From contig CAVOGV010000038.1 of assembly GCA_963695445.1 (NCBI GenBank), forward strand, positions 124,001 through 188,000: 64,000 nucleotides of DNA, in the 5' to 3' direction. Position numbers and translations under genes: made by a program. This DNA is from Thiohalocapsa sp963695445 (GTDB lineage Bacteria > Pseudomonadota > Gammaproteobacteria > Chromatiales > Chromatiaceae). A model generated the notes under the pieces. The model had not been told where the DNA came from. It saw only the letters and a program-made list of their open reading frames with translations, and made no database searches. Below, one piece after another: positions 38,317 to 48,130 of this stretch. Numbering within the stretch: position 1 is the first letter of the stretch; each line of letters opens with the position of its first letter.

Positions 38317-39419
38317 TGACGATCTCAGGCACGACCATGCGACGCGGCGATGCGGCGAACGGCGGGAGCAAGACGCATCAGGCCCAATGCATCACCGGGC
38401 GCATCACCCGGCGCATCGCACTGACACCGGGTGAGCCGGCCGGCATCGGCCCGGACCTGTGCGTGATGCTGGCGCAACGCGGACATGCCGATGAGCTGGT
38501 CGCGATCTGCGACCCCGACCTGCTCCAACAGCGGGCGAACCTGCTGGGCCTGCCGCTGCAACTACTGCCGGTGGACGACGGCAGCGAGCCAACGCCGCAG
38601 CGAGCCGGCACGCTGCGCGTCGAGCCGAGCGCAAGGGCGCGGACCGCTGTCGTCCCCGGCCGGCTCGACCCCGCCAATGCCGGCTACGTGCTCGAGACCC
38701 TGGGACTGGCCTGCGACGGCTGCCTCGACGGCCGTTTTGCGGCAATGGTCACGGCACCGGTGCACAAGGGCATCATCAACGACGCTGGTCTGCCCTTCAC
38801 CGGACACACGGAATTCCTCGCCGAGCGCTGCGGCGCCAGCCCGGTGATGATGCTCACCGCGCCCGGACTGCGCGTCGCGCTGGCAACCACCCATCTGCCA
38901 CTCCGTGCGGTAGCGGATGCGCTGACAAGCGAGCGACTGGAACGGGTGATCGAGACCCTGGAGCGGGAGCTGCGTCTACGCTTCGGGCTGGCACACCCGC
39001 GCATCCTGGTCTGCGGACTCAATCCCCACGCCGGTGAAGGCGGCCATCTCGGCCACGAGGAAACCGAGATCATCGCACCGGTGCTGGAGCGGTTCCGCCA
39101 GCGCGGCGTCGACCTGCGTGGTCCATTGCCCGCGGATACGGCCTTCGTGCCGAGTCAGCTCGAGCAGGCGGACGCGGTGCTGGCGATGTATCACGATCAG
39201 GGGTTGCCGGTGCTCAAGCATCTGGGCTTCGGCCAGGCCGTCAATGTCACCCTGGGGCTGCCCATCATCCGCACATCGGTCGACCACGGCACGGCACTGG
39301 ACCTCGCCGGCAGCGGACGCGCCCACGTGGGAAGCCTGCGGGCAGCGTTGGCGCTGGCCACGGATATGGCGGAGCACGCGGCAACGGCGCCGACAGGTCA
39401 GCGACCTACGCCGAGATAA
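38316..39419 (+). CDS. pdxA: 4-hydroxythreonine-4-phosphate dehydrogenase
   Basis: Pyridoxal phosphate biosynthesis enzyme, 367 residues including about 30 extra N-terminal residues. ALTPGEPAGIGPDL is the family start. VTAPVHKGIINDAGLPFTGHTEFLAE and NPHAGEGGHLG are substrate and metal motifs; AMYHDQGLPVLKHLGFGQAVNVTLGLPIIRTSVDHGTA is spread over the C-terminal half, with the metal-binding His. Intact. It ends the lptD-surA-pdxA operon. The usual next gene ksgA is absent. Confidence 0.95.
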   Translation: MTISGTTMRRGDAANGGSKTHQAQCITGRITRRIALTPGEPAGIGPDLCVMLAQRGHADELVAICDPDLLQQRANLLGLPLQLLPVDDGSEPTPQRAGTLRVEPSARARTAVVPGRLDPANAGYVLETLGLACDGCLDGRFAAMVTAPVHKGIINDAGLPFTGHTEFLAERCGASPVMMLTAPGLRVALATTHLPLRAVADALTSERLERVIETLERELRLRFGLAHPRILVCGLNPHAGEGGHLGHEETEIIAPVLERFRQRGVDLRGPLPADTAFVPSQLEQADAVLAMYHDQGLPVLKHLGFGQAVNVTLGLPIIRTSVDHGTALDLAGSGRAHVGSLRAALALATDMAEHAATAPTGQRPTPR

Positions 39420-39455
39420 CCGGCACCAAGAAACGTGGTCGAGGCCTTAGCCGAC

Positions 39456-39538
39456 TGTCGTTGTCGTTGTCGTCGTGGTCGTTGTCGTTGTCGTTGTCGA
39501 GTATTCGAGCGATTACGATTACGACAACGACAACGAAA
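39456..39538. repeat. GTTGTC/GACAAC inverted repeat element
   Basis: About nine GTTGTC-like hexamer units on the left (39456-39499) face CGATTACGATTACG and ACAACGACAACG on the right. The arms can pair into a long imperfect hairpin. It sits between convergent pdxA and the oxidoreductase gene. No T-run follows. It has the look of a dispersed palindromic element. Confidence 0.7.
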
Positions 39539-39562
39539 CTGCGGGGTATCGCTGACGACAGC

Positions 39563-40597
39563 CTAGGCCCCGATGCGCTCCCTGACCAACAGGGCCACTT
39601 CCAACGCCTTCAGCCCGACCGCCCCGTGCACCAGCGGCCGTGCACCTCGACGCACGCAGTCCACGAACGCGGCGATCTCCAGGTCCAACGGCTTCACCGG
39701 TTCCACCGCGATGCGTTGGCGGCTGATCTCCGGGCGAGGCTGATCCGGGCGCGGCACCGGCGCGGCGATGTCCAAGGTTTGCGACACGAAGTCCAGCGAC
39801 AGATAGCCGCGCGGCTGAAACACGCGGATGCGCCGCGTGGGCTTGTCCGAGACACGGCTCGCGACCACGTTGGCCACGGTGCCGTTGACGAACTCCAGGC
39901 GCGCGTTGGCGATGTCCAGGTGCTCGGTCAGTACCGGCGTGCCGACCGCGCGCACGTCGGCCAGGTCCGCATCCACCAGGGCCAGGATGATGTCGATGTC
40001 GTGGATCATCAGATCCGAAACCACGTCCACGTCGGTGGCACGCTCGGTAAAGCCGCCCATGCGCTGGGCCTCGATGAAGCGCGGCGCGTCGATGCGCCGG
40101 GCGAGTTCCATGATGCCGGCGTTGAAGCGCTCCAGATGGCCGATCTGAAGGATCGCCCCCGAGGCCTCCGCCAGACGCACGATCTCCGCCCCCTGCGCCC
40201 GATCCGGCGCCACCGGTTTCTCGAGCAGCATGTGCACACCCTGCTCGAGATAGGGCCGCGCCACATCCAGGTGCATCGACGTCGGCACAACGACACTCAC
40301 CGCATCGACCTGGCCCAGCAAGGCGCGTGGATCGGCAAACGCGGCGCAACCCGCTTCCGCCGCAACCTCAGCGGCTCGCGCGGCGTCGACGTCGGCGACA
40401 CCCACCAGTTGCACATCCGGCAGGCGCGAATGGATCAACGCATGAAAACGCCCCAGATAGCCGACGCCGATGACGCCGACGCGCAACTTATCGGTCGTTG
40501 GCCTGGCGTTGGGTCTGTCGTTGGGTCTGTCATGCTCAACCGCCGACAACGGGACCGGCGGGGGATTGCTTGGCCATCGGCGGCGCATCGCCGCCAT
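39563..40597 (-). CDS. Gfo/Idh/MocA-family dehydrogenase
   Basis: Intact protein of up to 344 residues. LRVGVIGVGYLGRFHALI is the NAD-binding start, LLEKPVAPDRAQGAEIV the family EKP motif, ILQIGHLERFNAGIMELA and SDLMIHDIDIILAL the catalytic segments. The first 36 residues before this are rich in Pro, Arg and Asn and come from a short DNA repeat (CGTTGGGTCTGT twice), so the true start is probably internal or non-ATG. Possible roles include UDP-amino-sugar oxidation in lipid A or polysaccharide synthesis; the window does not decide. Confidence 0.82.
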   Translation of the reverse strand: MAAMRRRWPSNPPPVPLSAVEHDRPNDRPNARPTTDKLRVGVIGVGYLGRFHALIHSRLPDVQLVGVADVDAARAAEVAAEAGCAAFADPRALLGQVDAVSVVVPTSMHLDVARPYLEQGVHMLLEKPVAPDRAQGAEIVRLAEASGAILQIGHLERFNAGIMELARRIDAPRFIEAQRMGGFTERATDVDVVSDLMIHDIDIILALVDADLADVRAVGTPVLTEHLDIANARLEFVNGTVANVVASRVSDKPTRRIRVFQPRGYLSLDFVSQTLDIAAPVPRPDQPRPEISRQRIAVEPVKPLDLEIAAFVDCVRRGARPLVHGAVGLKALEVALLVRERIGA

Positions 40598-40730
40598 AGT
40601 AGAGACCGATCTGGTAGGCCAGCGTCAGGGACATGCCGATGGCCAGAACAGCGAGCAGGACCGAGAAGAGATCGAAGCGACGACGTCCAGGTTTACGGAT
40701 CATTGACTGACGGATCTCGGTCGAAGGCAT
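40536..40730 (-). CDS. Small single-pass membrane protein
   Basis: Up to 64 residues with one membrane segment (FSVLLAVLAIGMSLTLAYQIGLYY) after a basic N-terminus (MIRKPGRRR), so N-in topology is expected. A start at 40703 is more natural than 40730. It overlaps the uncertain 5' end of the dehydrogenase gene by about 60 bases on the same strand, which supports a later start for that gene. No family recognised. Confidence 0.5.
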   Translation of the reverse strand: MPSTEIRQSMIRKPGRRRFDLFSVLLAVLAIGMSLTLAYQIGLYYGGDAPPMAKQSPAGPVVGG

Positions 40731-41053
40731 GAAGTAGTCTATTAATTATAGGCTACAACAGATTGACAAGGATGCGAAGGGCGACGAATGAACTACGATA
40801 GCCGGAAAAGCGATGGACGCCCCCGGACTCCTCCCGGCATTATCCATGTTCAGACGCCGACTGTCTCCCCATCCTGACTGAAGCGACGCCTCAAATCGAC
40901 GAGCGAGCAGTGCCCGATCGTTCAAACCGTGCGCAAGCGTAAGAGGCCCGACGGCGGCTCTTCAGCACGATTAGCTCTTGGCCCGCAGCTCTGGGAGCAT
41001 TACGTGCCCCGAAGGAATCGGGACCGATTCCTCCCGCCTCGTGATATGAAGCC
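40731..41053. other. Intergenic region upstream of the RND permease
   Basis: Three hundred and twenty-three bases with no supportable gene. It presumably holds the divergent promoters. A membrane-fusion-protein gene, the usual upstream partner of an RND permease, is not here. Confidence 0.5.
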
Positions 41054-44000
41054 ATGAACAGCAGCATCTCCACCTGGTCCATCCGCCATCCGATCGGCGT
41101 CATCATGCTGACGCTGGCCGTCATGGTGCTCGGTGCCTTCGCGCTGGAGCGGCTCAACGTCGATCTGCTGCCGAGGATCATCTACCCGGATGTGCGCGTG
41201 CGCGTGCTCGATCCCGGCGTACCCGCGCGGGTGATGGAAGACGAGGTCACGCGGCAGCTGGAGGAACAACTCGCGATCACCGAAGGGGCGATCGCGGTGC
41301 AGTCGCGCAGCAGCGAGGGACGCAGCGCGATCGACCTCTCGTTTCGCTATGGCGAAGACGTCGATCAGGCCCTGCGCGACGCCAGTTCGCGGCTGGACCG
41401 CGCCAAGCGTTTTCTTCCGGAAACCATCGATCCGCCGGTGATCTACAAGCGTGACCCGTTTCAGCTACCGGTGGCGGAATATGCGATCAGCTCGCAATTG
41501 CTCGACCCAGTCGAGCTGCGCGGCTGGGTCGACTACGAACTCAGTCGCTCGCTGTTGACGCTGCCTGGGGTCGCCGCCGCGGAGGTCGGCGGCGGCCTTG
41601 AGCGCGAGGTGCGCATCGTCGCCGATCAATACCGCCTCGCCGGGCTTGGACTCGACGTGCTCGACCTGGAGGAGATGCTGCGCCAAGCCAACCGCGACGT
41701 GCCCGCGGGTCGGCTGCTGATGCCCTACGGCGAGATCAGCGGACGCACCGGCGGGCGCTTCGACAACGTACAGCAAATCGTGGATTTGCCGCTGCCGGCG
41801 GAGGGGCGTGATGACCCCCTCAGTCTGCTGCGCCTGGGAGAAATCGCGCGCGTCATCGACGGCGCCGCCGAGGAGCGGCTGCGCATCCGCCTCGACGACG
41901 CGCCCGGCATCAAGCTGTCGATCCAGAAACAGCCCCTGGCGAACACCGTGTCGGTGGTGGACGCGGTGGACGCGGAACTCGCGCGGCTGCGCGAACAGGG
42001 CCAGATTCCCGACGACATCAGGGTCAGCAAGGTCGACGATCAGGCCCGCTACATCCGCCGGGCGCTCAGCAACGCGGTCAGCGCCGCGCTGGGCGGCGCA
42101 GTGCTGGCCATGCTGGTGGTGTATCTGTTCCTCGGCAGCCTGCGCCGCACGCTCATCATCGGCAGCGCCATCCCCATCGCCGTGCTGGTCACCTTCATCC
42201 TGATGGCCGGCTTCGGGCTCACCTTCAACATCATGACCCTGGGCGGACTGGCGCTCGGCATCGGCATGCTGGTGGACAGCACCATCGTCATGCTGGAGAA
42301 CGTCTACCGTCACCAGCGCCGCGGCGAGACCGGCATCGTGGCCGCGACCAAGGCCGCGCGCGAGGTCACCAGCGCCATCGTCGCGTCCACCTCCACCAAC
42401 CTGGCCGCGGTGCTGCCGTTCCTGTTCATCGGCGGGCTGGTGGGCCTGCTGTTCCGGGAGCTGATCTTCACCATCTCGGCCGCCATCCTCGCCTCGATGG
42501 TGGTGGCGCTGACGCTGGTGCCCGCCCTCGCCGGCCACGTACCGGCCGGCCGCGAGGGACTGATGCGGCGCGGCATCAACCGCGCCATGCAGGCGCTGCA
42601 AGACGGCTACGGCTGGCTGCTGGGCAGGCTGCTGCGACTGCGCTGGCTGGTCGTCGCGCTCTTCATCGCCGGCCTCGTCGTCACCGTGCCCGGCTTCTTT
42701 AGCGGCAAGCAGGAGTTTCTGCCGGAACTCGACGAGGGCGACGTGCGCATCAGCCTGACCGCCGACACCGGCATCAATCTCGAGCAAATGGATGCACTGA
42801 CCCGCCGCGTCGAGGCCATCGTCGCGGCCCGACCCGAGGTCCGTGCGATCTTCACCACAGTCGGCGGCTTCGTGTTCGGCCGCTCGAGCTTCGAGAACAG
42901 CCATCGCGCCAGCCTGCAGGTACAGCTTGCGCCCCTCGCCGAGCGCGGTGGCATCAGTTCCAAGGACTGGATCAGCGCGGTGAAGGCGGAACTCGCCGAT
43001 GCCGGCATCCCGGGGCTCAAGGTCTACCTCTACACCAGAGGTATCCGGGGCATCCGCTTCAACCGCGGCGACGACGACGTCGGCCTGCGCATCAAGGGGC
43101 CGGACCTCGATACCCTGGTGCGGCTGGCGGATCAGGTCGTGGCGCGCCTCAAGTCCGTCGAGGGCTTGAGCAACGTCCAGCACTCCAACGAGGACGTGAC
43201 CCAGGAGCTGTCGGTGCGTCTCGACCGCCGCCGCGCCGCCAGTTATGGGCTCGACGTGGAAGACGTCGGCAGCGTGCTGCGCTACGCGCTCGAGGGTCAG
43301 ACCGTCACCGAATTCATCGACGGCGATCGCAGCGTCGACGTCCGCCTGCGCCTGGACCGCGACGATATCGGCACCCCCGGCGACCTGGAGTCCATTCTGT
43401 TGTTCAGCAAGACCGAGCCGCGCACGCCCATCCGCCTCGGCGATCTCGCGCAGGTACAGCTGCTGCCGCAGCCCACCGAGATCCTGCGCGACCGCCAGCA
43501 GCGCGTGGTGGAGATCTCCGCCTCGGTCGGCGGTGACGCGACCGCGGATCTCACCTTGGAGCAGGCCATCGAGGCCGCGTTGACCGCCGCGGCAGAGGTT
43601 GAACTCCCGCCCGGCTACGTGCTCTATGAGGCCGGCAGCCTGGAGAGCCTGCAACAGGGTCGTGACCTGGGTCGGCTCCTGTTGGCGTTGGCCCTGTTCC
43701 TGGTGCTGGTGGTGATGGCGGTGCAGTACGAGTCGTTGCGCAATCCGCTGATCATCCTGATCTCGGTGCCGTTCACGCTGATCGGCGTCGTGCTCGGGCT
43801 GCAATGGAGCGGGTTGCCGTTGTCGATGCCGGTCTGGCTCGGGCTGATCATGTTGGCGGGCATCGTCGTCAACAACGCCATCGTGCTGGTCGAGTTCATC
43901 GAATTGCGCCGCGACGGTGGCGATGACAAGCCCACTGCCATCGTCGAAGCCGCGCGGCTGCGGCTGCGGCCGATTCTGATGACCACGCTCACCACCGTGG

Positions 44001-44221
44001 TCGGCATGCTGCCGCTGGCACTGGCGGTCGGCGAGGGTGCGGAGATGCTGCAACCCCTGGCCGTCGTCATCGTTTGGGGTTTGAGCTTCTCGACCCTGGT
44101 GTCGCTGCTGCTGGTGCCGATGATCTATTCCCTGCTCGGCGCGACGACCAAGCCGCGGCAGCAGGAATCAACCGACCGGCCAGCGACGCCCCGCGAGCCT
44201 GGCACCGAATTCAGCGAATGA
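41054..44221 (+). CDS. RND efflux permease (AcrB/HAE-like)
   Basis: Inner-membrane proton-driven exporter of 1055 residues with twelve predicted membrane helices and two periplasmic loops. It starts STWSIRHPIGVIMLTLAVMV as typical for the family. TM4 carries GIGMLVDSTIVMLENVY, where one of the two proton-relay Asp residues of classical HAE1 pumps is Ser, as in some HAE2-type or Gram-positive pumps. The C-terminal half has VNNAIVLVEFIELRR and MTTLTTVVGMLPLAL. No fusion protein or outer-membrane channel gene is adjacent, so partners must be encoded elsewhere. Confidence 0.93.
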   Translation: MNSSISTWSIRHPIGVIMLTLAVMVLGAFALERLNVDLLPRIIYPDVRVRVLDPGVPARVMEDEVTRQLEEQLAITEGAIAVQSRSSEGRSAIDLSFRYGEDVDQALRDASSRLDRAKRFLPETIDPPVIYKRDPFQLPVAEYAISSQLLDPVELRGWVDYELSRSLLTLPGVAAAEVGGGLEREVRIVADQYRLAGLGLDVLDLEEMLRQANRDVPAGRLLMPYGEISGRTGGRFDNVQQIVDLPLPAEGRDDPLSLLRLGEIARVIDGAAEERLRIRLDDAPGIKLSIQKQPLANTVSVVDAVDAELARLREQGQIPDDIRVSKVDDQARYIRRALSNAVSAALGGAVLAMLVVYLFLGSLRRTLIIGSAIPIAVLVTFILMAGFGLTFNIMTLGGLALGIGMLVDSTIVMLENVYRHQRRGETGIVAATKAAREVTSAIVASTSTNLAAVLPFLFIGGLVGLLFRELIFTISAAILASMVVALTLVPALAGHVPAGREGLMRRGINRAMQALQDGYGWLLGRLLRLRWLVVALFIAGLVVTVPGFFSGKQEFLPELDEGDVRISLTADTGINLEQMDALTRRVEAIVAARPEVRAIFTTVGGFVFGRSSFENSHRASLQVQLAPLAERGGISSKDWISAVKAELADAGIPGLKVYLYTRGIRGIRFNRGDDDVGLRIKGPDLDTLVRLADQVVARLKSVEGLSNVQHSNEDVTQELSVRLDRRRAASYGLDVEDVGSVLRYALEGQTVTEFIDGDRSVDVRLRLDRDDIGTPGDLESILLFSKTEPRTPIRLGDLAQVQLLPQPTEILRDRQQRVVEISASVGGDATADLTLEQAIEAALTAAAEVELPPGYVLYEAGSLESLQQGRDLGRLLLALALFLVLVVMAVQYESLRNPLIILISVPFTLIGVVLGLQWSGLPLSMPVWLGLIMLAGIVVNNAIVLVEFIELRRDGGDDKPTAIVEAARLRLRPILMTTLTTVVGMLPLALAVGEGAEMLQPLAVVIVWGLSFSTLVSLLLVPMIYSLLGATTKPRQQESTDRPATPREPGTEFSE

Positions 44222-44407
44222 CCGAATCAGTCGGTTTGGTCACCTGGTGGCGGCCGGCCGGTCACCCTTGCGACAAGCGTCTGATTCTCCAAGGCCGCGA
44301 GGCGCTATGCTTACGGCGAAACAAACGCTCTATCTTGTGGGGTGGCGCCGCGCCATGAACCTTGGTGAATCTGTCCCGATCAATCGGCGACCACGGAGCC
44401 CGTCCCC

Positions 44408-46228
44408 ATGACCGCGGACCCAGCCGAGTCGCTCACCAAGGACCCCGTCCAGGCAATCGAGATTGCCGAGCGGATCTGGTGGGTCGGCGCCGGCCGCGGC
44501 AGCGAGCAACGACATGCCTATCTCATTGAGCATGGTGATCAGTCGATTTTGCTGAATCCCGGCTCCAAGCGGGCTTTCGGCGACATCCGGCGGCGCATCG
44601 AACAGATCCTGCCGTTTCGACACATCCGCTGGTTCATCTGCCTGCACCAAGACCCCGACGTCACCTCTGCGCTACCGCTGATCGACGCTGCGCATGAGCG
44701 CGACGACGCGGGCGTTTTGGCCCATGGGCGCACCTGCGGGCTGCTCCACCACTATGGGCTCTCGCTGCCCCTGGTCGCGATCGAAACGCAAGGCTGGCGG
44801 CTGGCCTCGGCGGGGCGCGTGCTGGAGTTCGTCTTCACACCCTATGCGCGCATGGCGGGTTCCGTTTGTGCCTTCGATCGCCCCAGCGGCGTACTGTTCT
44901 CCGGTGATCTGTTCAGCGCGGCCGACGCGACTACCGGAATCGAGGCGCGCCAGACCGCCGATCTCGATGGCCTAGCCGCTTATCATCAGCGCTATATGCC
45001 AAGCGGCGACGCGCTGGACCATGCGCTGCTACAGATAGAACGGCTTCCGGTCCGCCTCATCGCCCCGCAGCATGGGCCGCTGATCCCTCGCCCGCTGATC
45101 CGCACCGCCATCGAGCGGCTGCGCCACCTAAAATGCGGCGTCTATCTGCTCGCCGAACGCGAGCCAGACATGCAACAGGTCTGGCAGCTCGGTGACACGC
45201 TGCGCCGCATCTCCGAGACCATGCTGATGTACCGGGACTTCGGCGACATCGCCAAACAGCTGCTGGTGCTGGTTCAGCCTATGCTGCCGGCGGAGCATAT
45301 CGAGTACCACGCCGCGCTTCCGGACGGCCGCGTCCTGACGCTCAACCCCGAAACACAATTCGTCGGCATCACCGAGGATCAACCGCCGGACGTCTGTAGC
45401 TTCATCGGCAAGACCCGCGCGCAGTGGGTCAGCGCGCACGCCAGCGATCCGACAATGCGCGACCATCGTCTGACCGGTGATCACTTCTGCGTCCAGCCCT
45501 CAGGCCGCGAGATACCCGGCAGCGACGGCCTGATCATCACGCTACCGCTGACCGCGCGCGGCCAGAACCGTATCGAGGCGCTCGCGGTCATCCGCGTGCA
45601 GGAAACCATCCCGATCACGGGCATCGCCGCGCGCCTAATCTCCCGCATCGCGGACCCGCTACAGGTTGCATTGGAGCGCGAGGTAATCTACCGCACGCTC
45701 GACCTGGAGCGCGAACGTGCCTATCAACGCTCGATTCATGATCCGCTCACCGGCTTGTTCACCCGTGTCTATATGCAAGACGTGGTCAATCGCCAATGCG
45801 CCCTGCATCGTCGCGACCCCGCCGCCACCCTGTGCGCCTGTATGCTCGACCTCGATCACTTCAAAGCAGTCAACGACAGCTACGGACATGCGGCCGGCGA
45901 CCGGGTACTCGCCACAGTCGCGGCCATCCTGATGAGCGGTTGCAGAGCCACGGATGTACCGGTGCGCTTCGGCGGAGAGGAGATGTTGCTGTTCACGATC
46001 GGCCAGGGCATCGACGGGGCGAGCATCCTGGCAGAGCGGCTGCGCACCAGGATCGCCGAGACGCAGATCAACGCCGGCGGCTCTCAAGACCTCCGCGTCA
46101 CCACCAGCATCGGCATCGCCGAACACCGGCGCGACGAGAGTCTGGACAGCCTCATTCGCCGCGCTGACGCGGCCCTGTACCGGGCGAAGCGCAATGGCCG
46201 CAACCGCGTTGAATTGGCCGAGGCATAG
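44408..46228 (+). CDS. Metallo-beta-lactamase-fold (ODP-like) and GGDEF protein
   Basis: Protein of 606 residues. Residues about 15-230 follow the flavodiiron/ODP lactamase fold with HQDPD, VLFSGDLFSAAD and APQHGPL. The fourth ligand of the HxExDH motif is Val, and the usual His of the TPxLH segment is replaced (TPYARMAGS), so the di-iron site may be incomplete. A GAF-like middle (270-420) leads to a GGDEF domain (HDPLTGLFTRVYMQD, DLDHFKAVNDSYGH, FGGEEML). An inhibitory RxxD (RATD) precedes the active site. Homologues couple O2 or redox sensing to cyclic di-GMP synthesis. Confidence 0.85.
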   Translation: MTADPAESLTKDPVQAIEIAERIWWVGAGRGSEQRHAYLIEHGDQSILLNPGSKRAFGDIRRRIEQILPFRHIRWFICLHQDPDVTSALPLIDAAHERDDAGVLAHGRTCGLLHHYGLSLPLVAIETQGWRLASAGRVLEFVFTPYARMAGSVCAFDRPSGVLFSGDLFSAADATTGIEARQTADLDGLAAYHQRYMPSGDALDHALLQIERLPVRLIAPQHGPLIPRPLIRTAIERLRHLKCGVYLLAEREPDMQQVWQLGDTLRRISETMLMYRDFGDIAKQLLVLVQPMLPAEHIEYHAALPDGRVLTLNPETQFVGITEDQPPDVCSFIGKTRAQWVSAHASDPTMRDHRLTGDHFCVQPSGREIPGSDGLIITLPLTARGQNRIEALAVIRVQETIPITGIAARLISRIADPLQVALEREVIYRTLDLERERAYQRSIHDPLTGLFTRVYMQDVVNRQCALHRRDPAATLCACMLDLDHFKAVNDSYGHAAGDRVLATVAAILMSGCRATDVPVRFGGEEMLLFTIGQGIDGASILAERLRTRIAETQINAGGSQDLRVTTSIGIAEHRRDESLDSLIRRADAALYRAKRNGRNRVELAEA

Positions 46229-46308
46229 ACACGCAAGCGAGGCAAGCCTCAGACCGACAAGAGCACGACGCGCCGTGGCGCACCCCATGCGTTGCTGCGA
46301 GAGGGCCT

Positions 46309-46361
46309 AGGGCCAAGGTTGAGCACGATTGGGCTGGTTTTGGCCCCCGGCCCTTGGCCCT
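46309..46361. terminator. Hairpin between convergent genes
   Basis: AGGGCCAAGG at 46309-46318 pairs perfectly with CCTTGGCCCT at 46352-46361. It lies between the stops of the GGDEF and cytochrome genes. No strong T-run is visible, so termination is inferred from position. Confidence 0.45.
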
Positions 46362-46436
46362 CGGCCCTTCGCGGGGCAAGCGCGTCGTCGCCATGCAACC
46401 TGATGCATCGGCAAGCATTCTGCCCGCTCAAGCAAC

Positions 46437-47205
46437 CTAGTTGGCTGCCGGCGGCGGCACCGGCGGAACGGCCCGAATCCCCATGGCGTCACGCACGTAG
46501 TGCGGAAAATCAGGATTTAGCCAGCCCTCGTCGGCCAGCTTATGGGCCGGTGGCCGCAAGCGAGAGGTGTAGTCGAGGACCGCCGCCTGCTGCTCGGCGG
46601 TAAAGCCCTCGATCTGCTCCTGCATCTTTGGATCGGCATTCTTGCGCTGCCCGCTGCGAATCTGGTCGAACTGGCGAATCAGGTACGGATAGTGCTGGCC
46701 GGCGATGGCCGGTATGTGCTCTTCCACATCGCCTTCGCCGGCAGCGCCATGACAGTCGACACAGTTGTCCGCGTAGAGCTGCTCGCCAAGGCCGAGATTG
46801 TCGCCGGCGCCGACGCTGTTGTGAGGTGTCATCGGCAATTGCGCCACGTAGGCCGCGACATCGGCGATCTCCTGCGGTCCGCCGAGAATGCCTGGCACCG
46901 AGAACGGATACATGAGTGGGTTTTCACGATTGCCGGCTCGAAAATCCGCCAGCTGCTTGATGACGACGGTACGCAACTGCCCGGCGATCTGCGGATAACT
47001 GCCGTCTATGCTGCCCCAGCCCTCGGGCAGATGACAGACGGCACAGGTGAGATAGGCGCGCCGACCGTTGTCGAGGTTGGGCTCCTTTTGCATGACCTCG
47101 TCATACTCCGCCTGCGCCACGTCCGCCGGCGACGCGACGATCACTACGGGCGCGCAAAGGCACACGACTAACGACCATAAACGCGTCTGACGACTGATCT
47201 TCCAT
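46437..47205 (-). CDS. Dihaem cytochrome c (c4-like), frameshift in the signal peptide
   Basis: Periplasmic electron carrier of about 255 residues with two haem sites, CAVCH and CVDCH, each in a cytochrome c4-type domain (PQIAGQLRTVVIKQLADFRAG; PAIAGQHYPYLIRQFDQIRSG). In the readable frame only a GTG at 47165 is available. Removing one G after the ATG at 47205 gives MKISRQTRLWSLVVCLCAP, a good signal peptide ending ADVAQA, so the start is placed there. The C-terminal 45 residues after the second domain are extra. A role in sulfur or respiratory electron flow is likely but not shown. Confidence 0.82.
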
Positions 47206-47349
47206 GCAACAAGCGTTGCGCTTGGGGGGTGCGTTTAGGGGGTGGAGACGCGCTAGGATCATTAGCTCTCATGCTGTCCTCCATCATGCGGTTCCATTGT
47301 GCCTGTTCTGCCAGACCGGTTGCATCAGGCCGGTTGCTTCGGGACCGGC

Positions 47350-47823
47350 TTAGCTCGATTGGCGCGACTTCAACGTGCCGGTGACATTGGCGTGGAAAAT
47401 GGCCTTGTGCACGTCGCCCAAGGTCAACATACCCACCAGTTTGCCCTCCTCGGCCACCGGAATACGGCGGAAGTTGTGCCGTACCATGACCGTTGCCGCC
47501 CGCAACAGGTGCATCTCCGGGTCCACCGCGACCGGGTTTGGCGTCATCAATTCCGCCACCGTCTGCTCCAGCACGTCGCTGTACCTCGCCATCTCCTGAT
47601 CCAGATCCACGGTGGCCATGCCATGCGCGATCATGTCCTCGATCTTCGGGAACAGACTGTGCAGAACGTCCTTCTCGGCGATCACGCCCACCAGCATGCC
47701 CTCGTCGTCCACCACCGGCAGGCCGTGGTACCGGTAAAGGCACATCTGCGAAGCGACCTCCATCACCTTGGTGTCGGGCTTGACCGCGCGCGCGGCCGCG
47801 GTCATCGCGTCTTTGACTTTCAT
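47350..47823 (-). CDS. CBS-domain pair protein
   Basis: Stand-alone protein of 157 residues with two CBS motifs: VKDAMTAAARAVKPDTKVME with LPVVDDEGMLVGVIAEKDVL, and ELMTPNPVAVDPE with IPVAEEGKLVGMLTLGDVH. Such proteins bind adenosine nucleotides and act as sensors. No partner domain is attached and the neighbours do not indicate the target. Intact, with an ATG start. Confidence 0.88.
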   Translation of the reverse strand: MKVKDAMTAAARAVKPDTKVMEVASQMCLYRYHGLPVVDDEGMLVGVIAEKDVLHSLFPKIEDMIAHGMATVDLDQEMARYSDVLEQTVAELMTPNPVAVDPEMHLLRAATVMVRHNFRRIPVAEEGKLVGMLTLGDVHKAIFHANVTGTLKSRQSS

Positions 47824-48130
47824 CGTGATTCCTCCAGCTCTCGTTTTTCATCGTATCGCCACCCGGCATATGTTCCGCGTCCGTTCGACCAGCCGGTAGG
47901 CGCAGCCTGGCGGCACTTGCGGCTTACGCCGAATCGTCTCGCGGAAGAGTATAGCCGCGTCGTCGGCTGGCCAGAGTATCGCATCCGGCGTGCGCGCTGT
48001 CTCGGTTCGGACCGAATCGATTTGGTCCGGCGATCTTGCATGGCGGTTACGCCGCGCAGGCGAAACCCGTAGAATGAGGGGGTACTCAGCGACCGGGTAC
48101 TGGTCGCCGGCTGAGCAGCTTACAGATGCT
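47824..48130. other. Divergent promoter region
   Basis: Three hundred and seven bases between the CBS gene and the membrane-protein gene on opposite strands. No gene or repeat is evident. Confidence 0.5.

Noticed and set aside
41465..44053. 862-residue frame antisense to the RND permease
   Set aside because: High-GC shadow frame; its composition (His/Gln/Asp-rich) mirrors the real gene's codon pattern.
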